Source: Saprospiraceae bacterium
GTDB lineage: Bacteria; Bacteroidota; Bacteroidia; Chitinophagales; Saprospiraceae
Direction of reading: 5' to 3'
DNA: 64,000 nt
NCBI GenBank assembly: GCA_022841745.1
Contig: JALHQW010000033.1
Coordinates: forward strand, 18,150 to 82,149
The notes beneath the pieces were generated by a model. The model was given only the letters and a program-made list of their open reading frames with translations, was not told the DNA's origin and did no database searches. Each line of letters begins with the position of its first letter. Within the stretch, counting starts at the first letter, position 1. This document shows positions 17,119-25,441 of the stretch, one piece after another. The position numbers were made by a program, and so were the translations under genes.

Positions 17119-17646
17119 ATGACTTCCCTCCGAGACGACATCCTGCAAGAGCATTCCAAGGCGCAGACCATGCGCATCGTCCGGCGCATCGGCGACGACC
17201 GGGAGGCATTCGATGAACTGATGCAGCTTTTTTTCCATGATGAATACCGGGTGGTGCAACGCGCAGCCTGGGCCGTCAGCTATTGCCTGGAGGCGCACCC
17301 CGAATGGACAGCGCACTACCTGCCCCAACTGCTCAAGAACCTGCACGGGCCAGTGCCCCACGATGCGGTGAAAAGGAACACGGTGCGGGCCTTGCAGGAC
17401 ATAGACATCCCAACCGAACTGGCTGGCGAGGCTGCCGACATCCTTTTCCGCTTTGCCACTGATCCAAAGGAGCCGGTGGCTGTGCGCTGTTTTTCCATCC
17501 ACACCTTGTTCAACCTTTGCAAAAAAGAACCCGACCTGCTCGAAGAACTCCGCCTGACCGTTGAGGACATCCTCGAAAACGATACCACGCCGGGCCTGCG
17601 CTCCCGCTGCAACCGGACCTTGAAGGATATTGCGAAGCTGAAGTAG
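17119..17646 (+). CDS. HEAT-repeat-like helical protein
   Basis: A 175-residue all-helical protein whose repeating pattern (VVQRAAWAVSYCLEAHPEW, VKRNTVRALQDIDIP, AVRCFSIHTLFNLCKKEPDL, GLRSRCNRTLKDIAKL) fits HEAT or armadillo repeats, which act as protein-protein scaffolds. There is no signal peptide, so it is cytoplasmic. It stands between the T9SS paralogues and the convergent pnuC. Its 3' end (17622-17639) is duplicated exactly at 17703-17720, on the far side of a palindromic element. The partner protein is unknown. Confidence 0.75.
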   Translation: MTSLRDDILQEHSKAQTMRIVRRIGDDREAFDELMQLFFHDEYRVVQRAAWAVSYCLEAHPEWTAHYLPQLLKNLHGPVPHDAVKRNTVRALQDIDIPTELAGEAADILFRFATDPKEPVAVRCFSIHTLFNLCKKEPDLLEELRLTVEDILENDTTPGLRSRCNRTLKDIAKLK

Positions 17647-17720
17647 CTGGGGAAGCCAACGTCGGCAGGGTTTTGAACCCTGCCGACGTTTCAATAAAAT
17701 TGGAAGGATATTGCGAAGCT
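17622..17720. repeat. Palindromic element flanked by 18-bp direct repeats
   Basis: GAAGGATATTGCGAAGCT occurs at 17622-17639, in the end of the HEAT gene, and again at 17703-17720. Between the copies lies a perfect 15-bp stem (17658-17672 with 17676-17690) with a 3-base loop. The hairpin may serve as a terminator for the two convergent genes. The flanking duplication suggests insertion or local duplication. Confidence 0.8.
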
Positions 17721-17722
17721 AA

Positions 17723-18280
17723 CTAATCACTGATTGCCTTGCTCCACTGCCGCCAACCATACACGGCCATCACGGTGTATACCACCATGACGAGGGCCAC
17801 CAGCACGGCATCCTTCGCCCAAAACAACCCTATCGCCAAGGCATCGAACACGATCCAATACAGCCAGCTTTCCAGTACTTTTTTGATGGTGAGGAAGGTC
17901 GCAATGACCGAAAAGGCCGTGATGAACGCATCGGCATAAGGGAAGGAGGTAGGCGTGTATTTTTTAAACAAAAACCCAAGCACCAGGGCGAGCGCCAGGC
18001 CCAGCAAGATGAGGTAAGCGTGCTGCCGCAATGGCATCCGTTGTACGGCCAGTTTTTTCCCTGTTTTTTGCGCAGCAAACAACCAAGCATATAGCCCGCC
18101 GAAGCCCATGAACACGTAGAAAACTTGTAGCAGGCCGTCCACCCAAAGGTTGTAGCGGTAGAAGTCGGCCCAGGCCCATAGCCCGCTGCTCACGATGCCG
18201 AAGAGCCAGCAGGAGGGCCGCTCCTTTGCCGCCAAAAACACGTAGGCAAGGGCGGTGATGGTGATGGCCCAATCGAGCAA
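17723..18280 (-). CDS. pnuC: Nicotinamide riboside transporter PnuC
   Basis: A 185-residue membrane protein with about seven hydrophobic segments. It carries PnuC landmarks: ERPSCWLFGIVSSGLWAWADF near the N-terminus, a VDGLLQVFYVFMGFGGLYAWLF segment and a C-terminal region with LESWLYWIVFDALAIGLFWAKD. PnuC facilitates uptake of nicotinamide riboside or related pyridine precursors. The TTG start at 18280 is weak: in-frame codons upstream read LVQSLLQQFQAQT, which resembles normal PnuC N-termini, but no ATG occurs before the in-frame stop. A CTG at 18319 is a possible alternative. I saw no thiamine or NAD riboswitch upstream. Confidence 0.88.
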   Translation of the reverse strand: MLDWAITITALAYVFLAAKERPSCWLFGIVSSGLWAWADFYRYNLWVDGLLQVFYVFMGFGGLYAWLFAAQKTGKKLAVQRMPLRQHAYLILLGLALALVLGFLFKKYTPTSFPYADAFITAFSVIATFLTIKKVLESWLYWIVFDALAIGLFWAKDAVLVALVMVVYTVMAVYGWRQWSKAISD

Positions 18281-18320
18281 GGTTTGGGCTTGGAACTGTT
18301 GGAGAAGTGACTGTACCAGG

Positions 18321-18615
18321 ATTTGAAATTTTAGCTATGAGAAATTAGATTTTAGATTTCGGGACGCTACCCACATACAGGTAGATTTTCCCCACTTCAT
18401 TGCAAAGCTGCACCTTTCGTATTTATTTTGTGCGCAGATTCGGCCAAGGCTGAATTCCCCTACTGTTATCTTTCCAAAGACCGGTTTCCAAGGACATCGC
18501 AAACTGCACACATATTACTGGATTTCCCCTGAAACAAAATGCCCGCAACAGGGTATAACTATTAGCATTTGCTGTATTTCTCAAACCCATTTTTATACTC
18601 AGAAATCGAATTAAC
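18321..18615. other. Divergent intergenic region upstream of pnuC and a large T9SS gene
   Basis: About 295 bases separate two divergent genes. I looked for a riboswitch in front of pnuC and for stable hairpins and found neither. It presumably holds promoters only. Confidence 0.4.
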
Positions 18616-21234
18616 ATGAGGGTATTCCTACTCACCACCTTTTTTTTGGGGGCTTTCATCGGCTTTGCCAACGCACAGTGCAACCTCGCCCCCTTTCAGC
18701 CGCTCAACTCACCAGGCCAGGTCATCCACGCCAATGATGAATGCACAGATGCTGCTGGCTGGACGCATTATTACAATACAACCACGAACCACATCCTGCT
18801 TTCCATCAAAAAAAATGGGCAGAACATCGGCTCGCTCAACCAAAACCTCGACGTAAAAGTGGGCACCTTGCCCACTTACGGCACAGAGGGCTTCAACCTT
18901 TCTGGTGCCGATTATATTTTCACCGAGATATGGGTAGTGGCCAACCGCTACTGGCAAATAACAGGCGCAAACGATATTGTGGACTCGTTGCAGGTACGGT
19001 TCTACCTGACCCCGACCGATTTGAGCGACATCAATACCCTGGTGGACGATTTTGGCTTCACGGCCACCCTTTCCAATTCCTATATATTCACGCTATGGGG
19101 AGCGAATGGTCTTTATCCGTTAGCCACCTCTACCCAGCCGTCCAATGCTGTCTATGATTTATATGATACACCAGTTGGAGGCCAGCCTGATTGGACAGCG
19201 GGCAACCTGAACGGTATCCCTTATGGCGAATTCTATGTTCACTCGCTTGATATCGGTGGTGGCTTGGGTTTCCTTATCTTCCTGCCCAGCGACCCCTTGA
19301 TCATTTCTGGCAATATAGCTCGACCCAACGGCAACCCAGTACCCGACGTCGAAGTGCAAGCCGCCTTCAACAGCACTGACTTAACGGATGCGGCTGGCAA
19401 TTATACTTGCCCCGACCTGCTCTCCGGCTCCACCTACGAGGTAGTCCCACACAAAGACATCAACCACTCGGAGGGTATCACGGTGGCCGACCTGGTGGCC
19501 ATCGCCCAGCACGTAAACGGGAGCCAGCCGCTGACCAACCCCTTCCAGCTCATCGCCGCCAACGCCAATGCCGACACAGTCATCACCTTCCCCGATGTGA
19601 CAGTCATCAGGAACCTGCTGCTTGGCAACACGCTAAATTTCCCGAACAGCACCTCTTGGCGCTTTGTGCCTGAGACCTATGCCTTTCCCGTGCCCACGCA
19701 CCCGTTCACGCCACCGTTCCCCGAGCACATCACGGCCCCCAACTTGCAGGATTCGCTGTTCAACCAAGATTTTGTCGGCATAAAAATCGGCGACGTAGTT
19801 GGCCCGTCCACAGCTACCCCACCCGCCCTGAACACCGCCTTCCAACTGCCTGCCCTGAACGCTTGCAACGCCGGCGACACGGTGGTCTTCGATCTCTCGG
19901 TGCAGGACTTCCAAGCCATAAGGGCCTTCCAGTTCACGCTGGAGTGGAACCCGGCAGTGATGCAATACCTCTCGGCCTCCAATTTCAACCTGACCAATTT
20001 CAACGCAAACAATATCGGCACAGCCTATGCCGCCAACGGCAAACTGGCTTTTGCCTGGACGAACAACCAGCTTGCTCCCGGCAATACCAGCACCTTGGCA
20101 AACGGCGCCTCATTCGTGAAGCTCAGATTCATTGCCACCGGCAATCTCGGCTCCAGCACCCCGCTCAGTTTCACCAACAGCATTGCCACAAGATTGGTCA
20201 TCCATCAGAACTACGCAGAGACCGTGCCCGGCAGCACGGCTGGCAGTTTCGTGATTGACAACAACACGACCATCAGCGCTTCGGCCATTGTGCAGACCAC
20301 CAGCTGCGTAGGCCCCGGCACGGGTGCCATTGACCTGACAACTACGGGTGGCACGGGCACATTGAGCTACAATTGGAGCAACGGCGCCACCACGCAGGAC
20401 ATCTTCGGCCTGGCGGTAGGCAACTATACCGTCACCATCAACGACGCCTCCGGCAGTTGCCCATTGGTGAAGGTTTATGAAATAACACCGCCAACAATGA
20501 TGGACCTGACCGCCAACGTGACGGATATGGCCTGCCCCTACTCCGCCAATGGCGTCATCGAACTGCTGGTCAGCGGCGGCGAGGCTCCGTTCAGTTACCA
20601 ATGGAGCAACGGCAAGACCCAGCGCATCCTGCAAAACCTGAATCAGGGCAACTATACCGTCACCGTCACCGATGGGGCTGGCTGCACCAGCACGGCCAGT
20701 TTCGAGGTGGAGAACAACAACTTCATCGAACCCATCGTGATGGTCACCAACGCCTCCAACGCCAACAAGAACGACGGCTCCCTGGTGATAACGGACATCA
20801 TCGGCGGCACGGGGCCGTTCAGCTATCAATGGAGCAATGGCACCACCACCATGAACCAGATGAACCTACTCCCCGGCGACTACATCGTCACCATCACCGA
20901 TGGCATCGGCTGCCAGCACGTGTTCGGCTATGAGGTTTTTGGCTTGTTCACAGGCACGGTAGAGGCTGGCAGCAGCTTGGAAGCAGTAGAGGCCTACCCC
21001 AACCCGACGAGGGCTGGCGAGGCGTTCAACCTTGTTTTTTCGTTGAAAAAAGCGGGAAAAATCAGGGCGACGGTCTTCACGGCAGCAGGGAAAATGGTCG
21101 CCCACCAACAGTTCAGCTTGACCGCCGGGCAATCCATGCAACCAATGGATGCGCCTTCGGTAAACGGCTTTTATATCGTCCACTTTGAAATGGACGGACA
21201 ATTGGTCGGGCATATGAAGATGATGGTGCAATGA
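18616..21234 (+). CDS. Large secreted cohesin/dockerin-like protein with SprB repeats and T9SS sorting domain
   Basis: An 872-residue secreted protein. Residues 1-21 form a signal peptide. Residues about 278-348 resemble a dockerin-type segment with two calcium-loop-like stretches (EGITVADLVAIAQHV and ADTVITFPDVTVIRNLLLG). Residues about 410-550 resemble a cohesin domain (AGDTVVFDLSVQDF ... GFTLEWNP-like). Three SprB-type repeats follow (around 585-615, 660-692 and 735-765), each with WSNG near the start and a G(N/D)Y(T/I)VTI(N/T)D-like end. The last 80 residues form a T9SS type A sorting domain (AYPNPTRAGEAF). Such proteins sit on the cell surface and often act in adhesion. Cellulosome function is not implied. 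Confidence 0.82.
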   Translation: MRVFLLTTFFLGAFIGFANAQCNLAPFQPLNSPGQVIHANDECTDAAGWTHYYNTTTNHILLSIKKNGQNIGSLNQNLDVKVGTLPTYGTEGFNLSGADYIFTEIWVVANRYWQITGANDIVDSLQVRFYLTPTDLSDINTLVDDFGFTATLSNSYIFTLWGANGLYPLATSTQPSNAVYDLYDTPVGGQPDWTAGNLNGIPYGEFYVHSLDIGGGLGFLIFLPSDPLIISGNIARPNGNPVPDVEVQAAFNSTDLTDAAGNYTCPDLLSGSTYEVVPHKDINHSEGITVADLVAIAQHVNGSQPLTNPFQLIAANANADTVITFPDVTVIRNLLLGNTLNFPNSTSWRFVPETYAFPVPTHPFTPPFPEHITAPNLQDSLFNQDFVGIKIGDVVGPSTATPPALNTAFQLPALNACNAGDTVVFDLSVQDFQAIRAFQFTLEWNPAVMQYLSASNFNLTNFNANNIGTAYAANGKLAFAWTNNQLAPGNTSTLANGASFVKLRFIATGNLGSSTPLSFTNSIATRLVIHQNYAETVPGSTAGSFVIDNNTTISASAIVQTTSCVGPGTGAIDLTTTGGTGTLSYNWSNGATTQDIFGLAVGNYTVTINDASGSCPLVKVYEITPPTMMDLTANVTDMACPYSANGVIELLVSGGEAPFSYQWSNGKTQRILQNLNQGNYTVTVTDGAGCTSTASFEVENNNFIEPIVMVTNASNANKNDGSLVITDIIGGTGPFSYQWSNGTTTMNQMNLLPGDYIVTITDGIGCQHVFGYEVFGLFTGTVEAGSSLEAVEAYPNPTRAGEAFNLVFSLKKAGKIRATVFTAAGKMVAHQQFSLTAGQSMQPMDAPSVNGFYIVHFEMDGQLVGHMKMMVQ

Positions 21235-21277
21235 GTTGATGCCAACCGCCCCCTTCCAATACTGGGTACTTTTTTAT

Positions 21278-21313
21278 AAAAATGCCATCCTGAACGTTCA
21301 GGATGGCATTTTT
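21278..21313 (+). terminator. 36-bp perfect palindrome, probable bidirectional terminator
   Basis: Eighteen bases are followed by their exact reverse complement, with A5 at the left edge and T5 at the right edge, 44 bases past the stop of the large T9SS gene. Its centre, CCTGAACGTTCAGG, is the seed of the 42-bp array that follows. Confidence 0.85.
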
Positions 21314-21700
21314 AATTTCAGAAATAGCGCACTGAATGTTCAGGGTAGCAACTCCAAAATCGGAGTGGCGTGTCTGAACGTTCAGGGTGACAACTCCAAA
21401 ATCGGAGTGGCATGTCTGAACGTCCAGGGTGACAACTCCAAAATCGGAGTGGCATGTCTGAACGTCCAGGGTGGCAACTCCGAAACCGGAATGGCGTGTC
21501 TGAACGTTCAGGGTGGCAACTCCGAAACCGGAGTGGCGTGTCTGAACGTTCAGGGTGGCAACTCCAAAATCGGAGTGGCGTGTCTGAACGTTCAGGGTGG
21601 CACTTGTAACTTTACAAAGGCATGTCTGAACGTTCAGGATGGTACTTGTAACTTTACAAAAGCACGTCTGAACGTTCAGGATGGCACTTGTAAAATTTTT
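21290..21700. repeat. Ten-unit 42-bp array of alternating hairpins
   Basis: The 12-base palindrome CTGAACGTTCAG, or one-base variants, starts at 21290, 21332, 21374, 21416, 21458, 21500, 21542, 21584, 21626 and 21668, exactly every 42 bases. Between copies lies a second, variable inverted repeat: ATTTC/GAAAT, ACTCC/GGAGT, ACTCCG/CGGAGT or TTGTAA/TTACAA. Sequence changes there but mostly keeps pairing. A reading frame of 158 codons crosses the array only because 42 is a multiple of three. I favour a non-coding structured array; a repetitive LNVQG-type protein is the alternative. Confidence 0.85.
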
Positions 21701-21803
21701 GGCTGTTTTTGAAGCAGTCCCGGATAGTCAGTTTTTTTTTCATAAAGCTGTTTGAAGCAAGATGTTGTTGGCAGGAGGTTAAGGTTCTGTCTATTTTTAC
21801 CGC

Positions 21804-24104
21804 ATGAGCATTTCACTCCTCGGCATCCGACACCACGGCCCCGGCTCCGCAAAGGCCGTCCTCTCGGCCCTCGAAGCCAACCCGCCCGACTGCCTGCTTA
21901 TCGAGGCTCCCGCCGACAGTGAGCCAATGGCCTCCCATATTCAATCCTTCAATCCTTCAATCCTTCAATCCTTGGCTCCTCCGGTCGCCATGCTCATCTA
22001 CGACCCCAAAGACCTCGCACGGGCCAGCTACCTGCCCTTTGCCGAGTTCTCGCCGGAGTGGCAGGCCATTGCGTTTGCAAAGCAGCACAACATCCCCGTC
22101 CGCTTCATGGACCTGCCGATGGAACTGCACTTCGCCCTCGACGAGGCCGAGCGGCAGAACCCGCAAGCGGCACTGGAGTTGTTGGAAAAAATGACGCCCG
22201 AAGAGCGCCAGTTCCGGGCCGACCCGATGGGGCACCTCGCTAGATTGGCGGGCTACACGGACAGCGAGCGCTGGTGGGAGGCTATGTTCGAGAGCGCTGG
22301 GAACGGGGCGGAGATTTTCGCAGCCATTGCGAAGATGATGGCCGCCCTGCGGGAGGGCACCGAGGAAAGCGCCCGCACCCTGCAACGAGAGGCGTACATG
22401 CGCCAGACCATCCGGCAAGCGCAAAAGGACGGCTTCCAAAACCTCGCCGTGGTGTGCGGGGCATGGCACGTACCCGCCCTCGAAAACATCGAAAAACAAA
22501 AGGCCAGCGCCGACGCCGCATTGCTGAAAGGCATCAAAAAGATAAAGACCACAGCTACTTGGATTCCGTGGAGCTACGACCGGCTAACGTTCAGCAGCGG
22601 CTATGGGGCCGGCATCATCAGCCCGGCATGGTACGAACTCATTTTTACCGAAGGAAAACACGCCGCCACGCATTGGATGGTACGGGTGGCCATGTTGCTC
22701 CGCAATGAGGATTTGGATGCCTCGTCCGCCCATGTCATCGAGGCGATAAGGCTGGCCGAGGCGCTTTCCACCATGCGGGGGCTGGCGCTGCCGGGCATTG
22801 ACGAACTGCGGGAGGCAGCCGTCACCACCATTTGCGAAGGTGATGCGGAGAAATTGCAACTCATTGAAAATAAGTTGGTTATGGGGCAAAAAGTGGGCAG
22901 TGTGCCCGACAATATCCCCGTCGTGCCGCTCCAGCGTGACATCGAGCAGTGGGTGAAAACGACCCGCCTCACCAAGTATTGGGAAAGCCCCGACGAGGAG
23001 TGGCTCGGCGCCACCGCCACTGCGCCACAGGGCGGCATTGACCTTCGGGAAGAGTCCGGCCGGATGAAGAGCTACCTGCTGCACCGCCTCCACCTGCTCG
23101 ACATCCCGTGGGGCCGCCTCATGGAACTGAACCGCCACCAATCGGCGGGCGGCTTCAAGGAGTTTTGGAAAATGAAATGGTCGCCAGACTTCGCCATCCG
23201 CATCATCGAGAAGGGCGCCTGGGGCAATACCGTGGAGGAGGCCTGCACACGGTTTTTGAAGCAAAAAACCGAGGAGACCACCACCCTGCCCGCCCTGACC
23301 ACGCTCGTGAAACAGACGTTGAACGCCGATTTGCCGGCGGCTTTTGACCTGTTGCTCCGCAAATTGGAGAACCTCGCCGCCCTCGCCACCGATGTTTATC
23401 ACTTGATGGAGGCACTGCCGCCGCTGGCGCAAATCGTGCGCTACGGCAATACCCGTGGCACCGACGTGCGGGCCGTGGAGCAGGTGGTGCAGCACCTCGT
23501 GCCCCGCATCTGCATCGGCCTGCCCGCCGCCGTGCCCAACCTTGACGAGGACGCCAGCCGGGAGGCCCACGAACGCCTGATGGGCGTACACCGTGCGCTC
23601 GGCCTGCTCAACGACCCTGCTTTTTTCGGCCCGTGGTACGACTGCCTCGCCGCCATCGCCGACAACGGGCGGGTAAACGGCATCCTGACCGGGGCCTGCA
23701 CCCGCATCCTTTTCGACAAGAAAATCCGCTCGGAAACCGACACCGCCACTCGGATGAGCTATGCCCTCAGCCCCGCCACCCCGCCGCTCGAAGCCGCCCA
23801 GTGGCTCGAAGGCTTCCTGCAAGGCAGCGGCCTGCTGCTGCTGCACAACAATGTCTTATGGAACCTCCTCGACGCCTGGGTGGACGGACTCACCTACGAG
23901 ACTACCTTCCGGGGAACGTTGCCGATGCTGCGGCGCACCTTCTCCCGCTTCCCTGCGCCGGAGCGGGAAAGGATGCTGGGGTTGGCGAAGCAGGGGCAGG
24001 TGGTGGAAAGGGTGATGGAAGTGGTTGATTATGAGGAGGGAAGAGCGGGGAGGGTGGTGCCGGTAGTGCGGAGGTTGTTGATAGGGGAAGGGGTAAAAAA
24101 TTAG
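21804..24104 (+). CDS. DUF5682 family protein
   Basis: A 766-residue cytoplasmic protein that opens with ILGIRHHGPGSAKAV-like sequence (here LLGIRHHGPGSAKAVLSAL), the hallmark of DUF5682. It continues with FVACGAWHVPAL-like sequence (VVCGAWHVPALENIEKQ, about residues 214-230), recalling TraB/PrgY-type folds, and a long helical C-terminal half. From memory, DUF5682 genes usually lie in operons with a MoxR-type AAA ATPase and VWA or SWIM proteins; none is present here, so this copy appears orphaned. Residues about 46-57 (IQSFNPSILQS) are encoded by a four-unit 8-bp tandem repeat inserted in frame. The molecular role is unknown. Confidence 0.82.
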   Translation: MSISLLGIRHHGPGSAKAVLSALEANPPDCLLIEAPADSEPMASHIQSFNPSILQSLAPPVAMLIYDPKDLARASYLPFAEFSPEWQAIAFAKQHNIPVRFMDLPMELHFALDEAERQNPQAALELLEKMTPEERQFRADPMGHLARLAGYTDSERWWEAMFESAGNGAEIFAAIAKMMAALREGTEESARTLQREAYMRQTIRQAQKDGFQNLAVVCGAWHVPALENIEKQKASADAALLKGIKKIKTTATWIPWSYDRLTFSSGYGAGIISPAWYELIFTEGKHAATHWMVRVAMLLRNEDLDASSAHVIEAIRLAEALSTMRGLALPGIDELREAAVTTICEGDAEKLQLIENKLVMGQKVGSVPDNIPVVPLQRDIEQWVKTTRLTKYWESPDEEWLGATATAPQGGIDLREESGRMKSYLLHRLHLLDIPWGRLMELNRHQSAGGFKEFWKMKWSPDFAIRIIEKGAWGNTVEEACTRFLKQKTEETTTLPALTTLVKQTLNADLPAAFDLLLRKLENLAALATDVYHLMEALPPLAQIVRYGNTRGTDVRAVEQVVQHLVPRICIGLPAAVPNLDEDASREAHERLMGVHRALGLLNDPAFFGPWYDCLAAIADNGRVNGILTGACTRILFDKKIRSETDTATRMSYALSPATPPLEAAQWLEGFLQGSGLLLLHNNVLWNLLDAWVDGLTYETTFRGTLPMLRRTFSRFPAPERERMLGLAKQGQVVERVMEVVDYEEGRAGRVVPVVRRLLIGEGVKN
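21940..21971 (+). repeat. In-frame 8-bp tandem repeat inside the DUF5682 gene
   Basis: Four copies of ttcaatcc sit within the coding sequence and encode FNPSILQS-like residues. The same octamer family is found inside the dnaE-like gene (near 34996-35040). Confidence 0.85.
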
Positions 24105-24140
24105 CGGTGACAGCTTTTTGGAAAGGTGTTACCACTTGGC

Positions 24141-24476
24141 TCAAGTCAATACCAATTCATCCTCCTGCATGGCTATTTTCAATTTGACATCTGCATTCAA
24201 TGCTTTGAATATTTTCAAAATGATGGCAAGCGAAAAATTGTTGGTATTGCTTTCGATTTTGGAAATCTGCGCTTTTTGGACGCCTATCAATTGACCCAAT
24301 TCTTCTTGGGTGAGGTTGCGTTTTTTCCTCGTCTCCCGGATGAGTTCGCCCACTAAATCAAGTTTCAACTCAATTTCATAAGCGTCCCTGCGTGGGGAGC
24401 CGACCTTGCCGATTAGCTCATCCTTGACTTGGTCAAGCGTATATTTTTTCAATTTTTGATTGGATTGCTTTGTCAT
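24141..24476 (-). CDS. XRE-family antitoxin (HigA-like)
   Basis: A 111-residue protein with an XRE-type helix-turn-helix at about residues 46-98 (IRETRKKRNLTQEELGQLIGVQKAQISKIES). The N-terminal 45 residues are charged and helical. Its start overlaps the end of the upstream toxin gene by four bases (ATGA), which gives the toxin-first order typical of higBA modules. As an antitoxin it should bind and neutralise the toxin and repress the shared promoter upstream of the toxin. The specific HigA assignment is by architecture. Confidence 0.85.
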   Translation of the reverse strand: MTKQSNQKLKKYTLDQVKDELIGKVGSPRRDAYEIELKLDLVGELIRETRKKRNLTQEELGQLIGVQKAQISKIESNTNNFSLAIILKIFKALNADVKLKIAMQEDELVLT

Positions 24477-24805
24477 TTTTCATCGAAATATTGTTGCCGA
24501 AGTTGCTCGGCTTTGTCCATTTCTTTTTCAGGCATTTTTTGGGTCTTCTTCACGATGCCATGAGTGGCAACGACCAAGGTTTCTTGCTTGTCCTCCTTGT
24601 CCCAGAAAGCGAGGAGGCGGTATTGTTTTTTGTTGAAATTGGTTCGGAACTCCCAGATTTCGCCCTTCAGTTTTTTGAACAGTTTGGGGTCGTTTACAAC
24701 GCTTGCTTTGTCAATGTTGTAGATGATTTTTTCTCGTGTTTTATCGTCAAGTGACTGCAAAAAGGTGAATGCTTCTTCGAGAAAAAGGACGTCGAATTTT
24801 TTCAT
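24473..24805 (-). CDS. RelE/HigB-type toxin
   Basis: A 110-residue protein of the type II toxin RelE/ParE fold (phage-derived Gp49-like HigB group): FLEEAFTFLQSLDDKTREKIIYNID, then KKLKGEIWEFRTNFNKKQYRLLAFWD, then VVATHGIVKKTQKMPEKEMDKAEQ, which is the standard HigB ending. HigB toxins cleave mRNA on the ribosome. I chose the ATG at 24805; an earlier in-frame start would add 39 residues unlike the family. The gene pairs with the XRE antitoxin immediately downstream. Confidence 0.85.
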   Translation of the reverse strand: MKKFDVLFLEEAFTFLQSLDDKTREKIIYNIDKASVVNDPKLFKKLKGEIWEFRTNFNKKQYRLLAFWDKEDKQETLVVATHGIVKKTQKMPEKEMDKAEQLRQQYFDEK

Positions 24806-25010
24806 GGTCAATGAAAACGAATTTTTTGTTTTGTCAATTTTAATCCTTCCTCTTCTTACGACCTCTTGCATCCAAGTTGGACAAAGATAGGATTTATTTC
24901 CAAATTTGGAAACAATATGCAATTATTTTTCTGCCTTTTACCCGGCAGCCTTCTTCAACCTTCTTGTTACAAGTTTGATTTTAGCATCCATCGCCACAAG
25001 CTTACACCCT

Positions 25011-25214
25011 TCACCCCGGCACCCTCACCTCCACCCCAAACCCCTTCAGCAGCTCAGCCAACTGCCGGAGGAAATCCCGTTTCATGTACTCGAAATTCTC
25101 AATGGCATTCGCATCCGGCTCGTCAAACCCTTTGTGATAGGCAATCATTTTGATTACCTTTTCGATTTGCTGGAGGGTCATCGTAATTTCCTTGATTTTG
25201 CTATTGGTTCGCAT
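25011..25214 (-). CDS. Small hypothetical helical protein
   Basis: A 67-residue charged, probably helical protein (LQQIEKVIKMIAYHKGFDEPDANAIENFEYMKRDFLRQL). There is no motif that I recognise and no signal peptide. It could instead begin at the internal Met about 11 residues in. It sits upstream of the HigBA pair on the same strand, 205 bases away, with no obvious shared promoter. Confidence 0.5.
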   Translation of the reverse strand: MRTNSKIKEITMTLQQIEKVIKMIAYHKGFDEPDANAIENFEYMKRDFLRQLAELLKGFGVEVRVPG

Positions 25215-25441
25215 GGCTCATGATTCTTGGTTTCGAGCACTAAAGATAGCGATTGAAACAAATATTCTCCAAACCAAAACAAATAAGTGCAAGGCTGGCA
25301 AAAAACTCCGCCCAACTACAAAAACACAGCCCCCCCCCTTGCTTTTTCGCAAAATTGGTCTGATATTTTCCCCTAATATCACAGCGGCGCTGGTTGCCGT
25401 AACCCTGCTCCGCCATTGACCCAACAACTCCCAGGCACAGT

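Noticed and set aside
18281..18615. Possible riboswitch in front of pnuC
   Set aside because: I looked for thiamine and NAD riboswitch landmarks and found no matching conserved core.
21290..21700. CRISPR array
   Set aside because: Repeat and spacer lengths are wrong (12-base core, 30-base interval), the spacers are near copies of each other and no cas genes are present.
21236..21712. 158-codon reading frame across the 42-bp array
   Set aside because: The frame stays open because 42 is a multiple of three. The sequence varies so as to keep hairpin pairing, the start overlaps the previous stop, and the peptide has no known fold. I treat it as non-coding, with moderate confidence.
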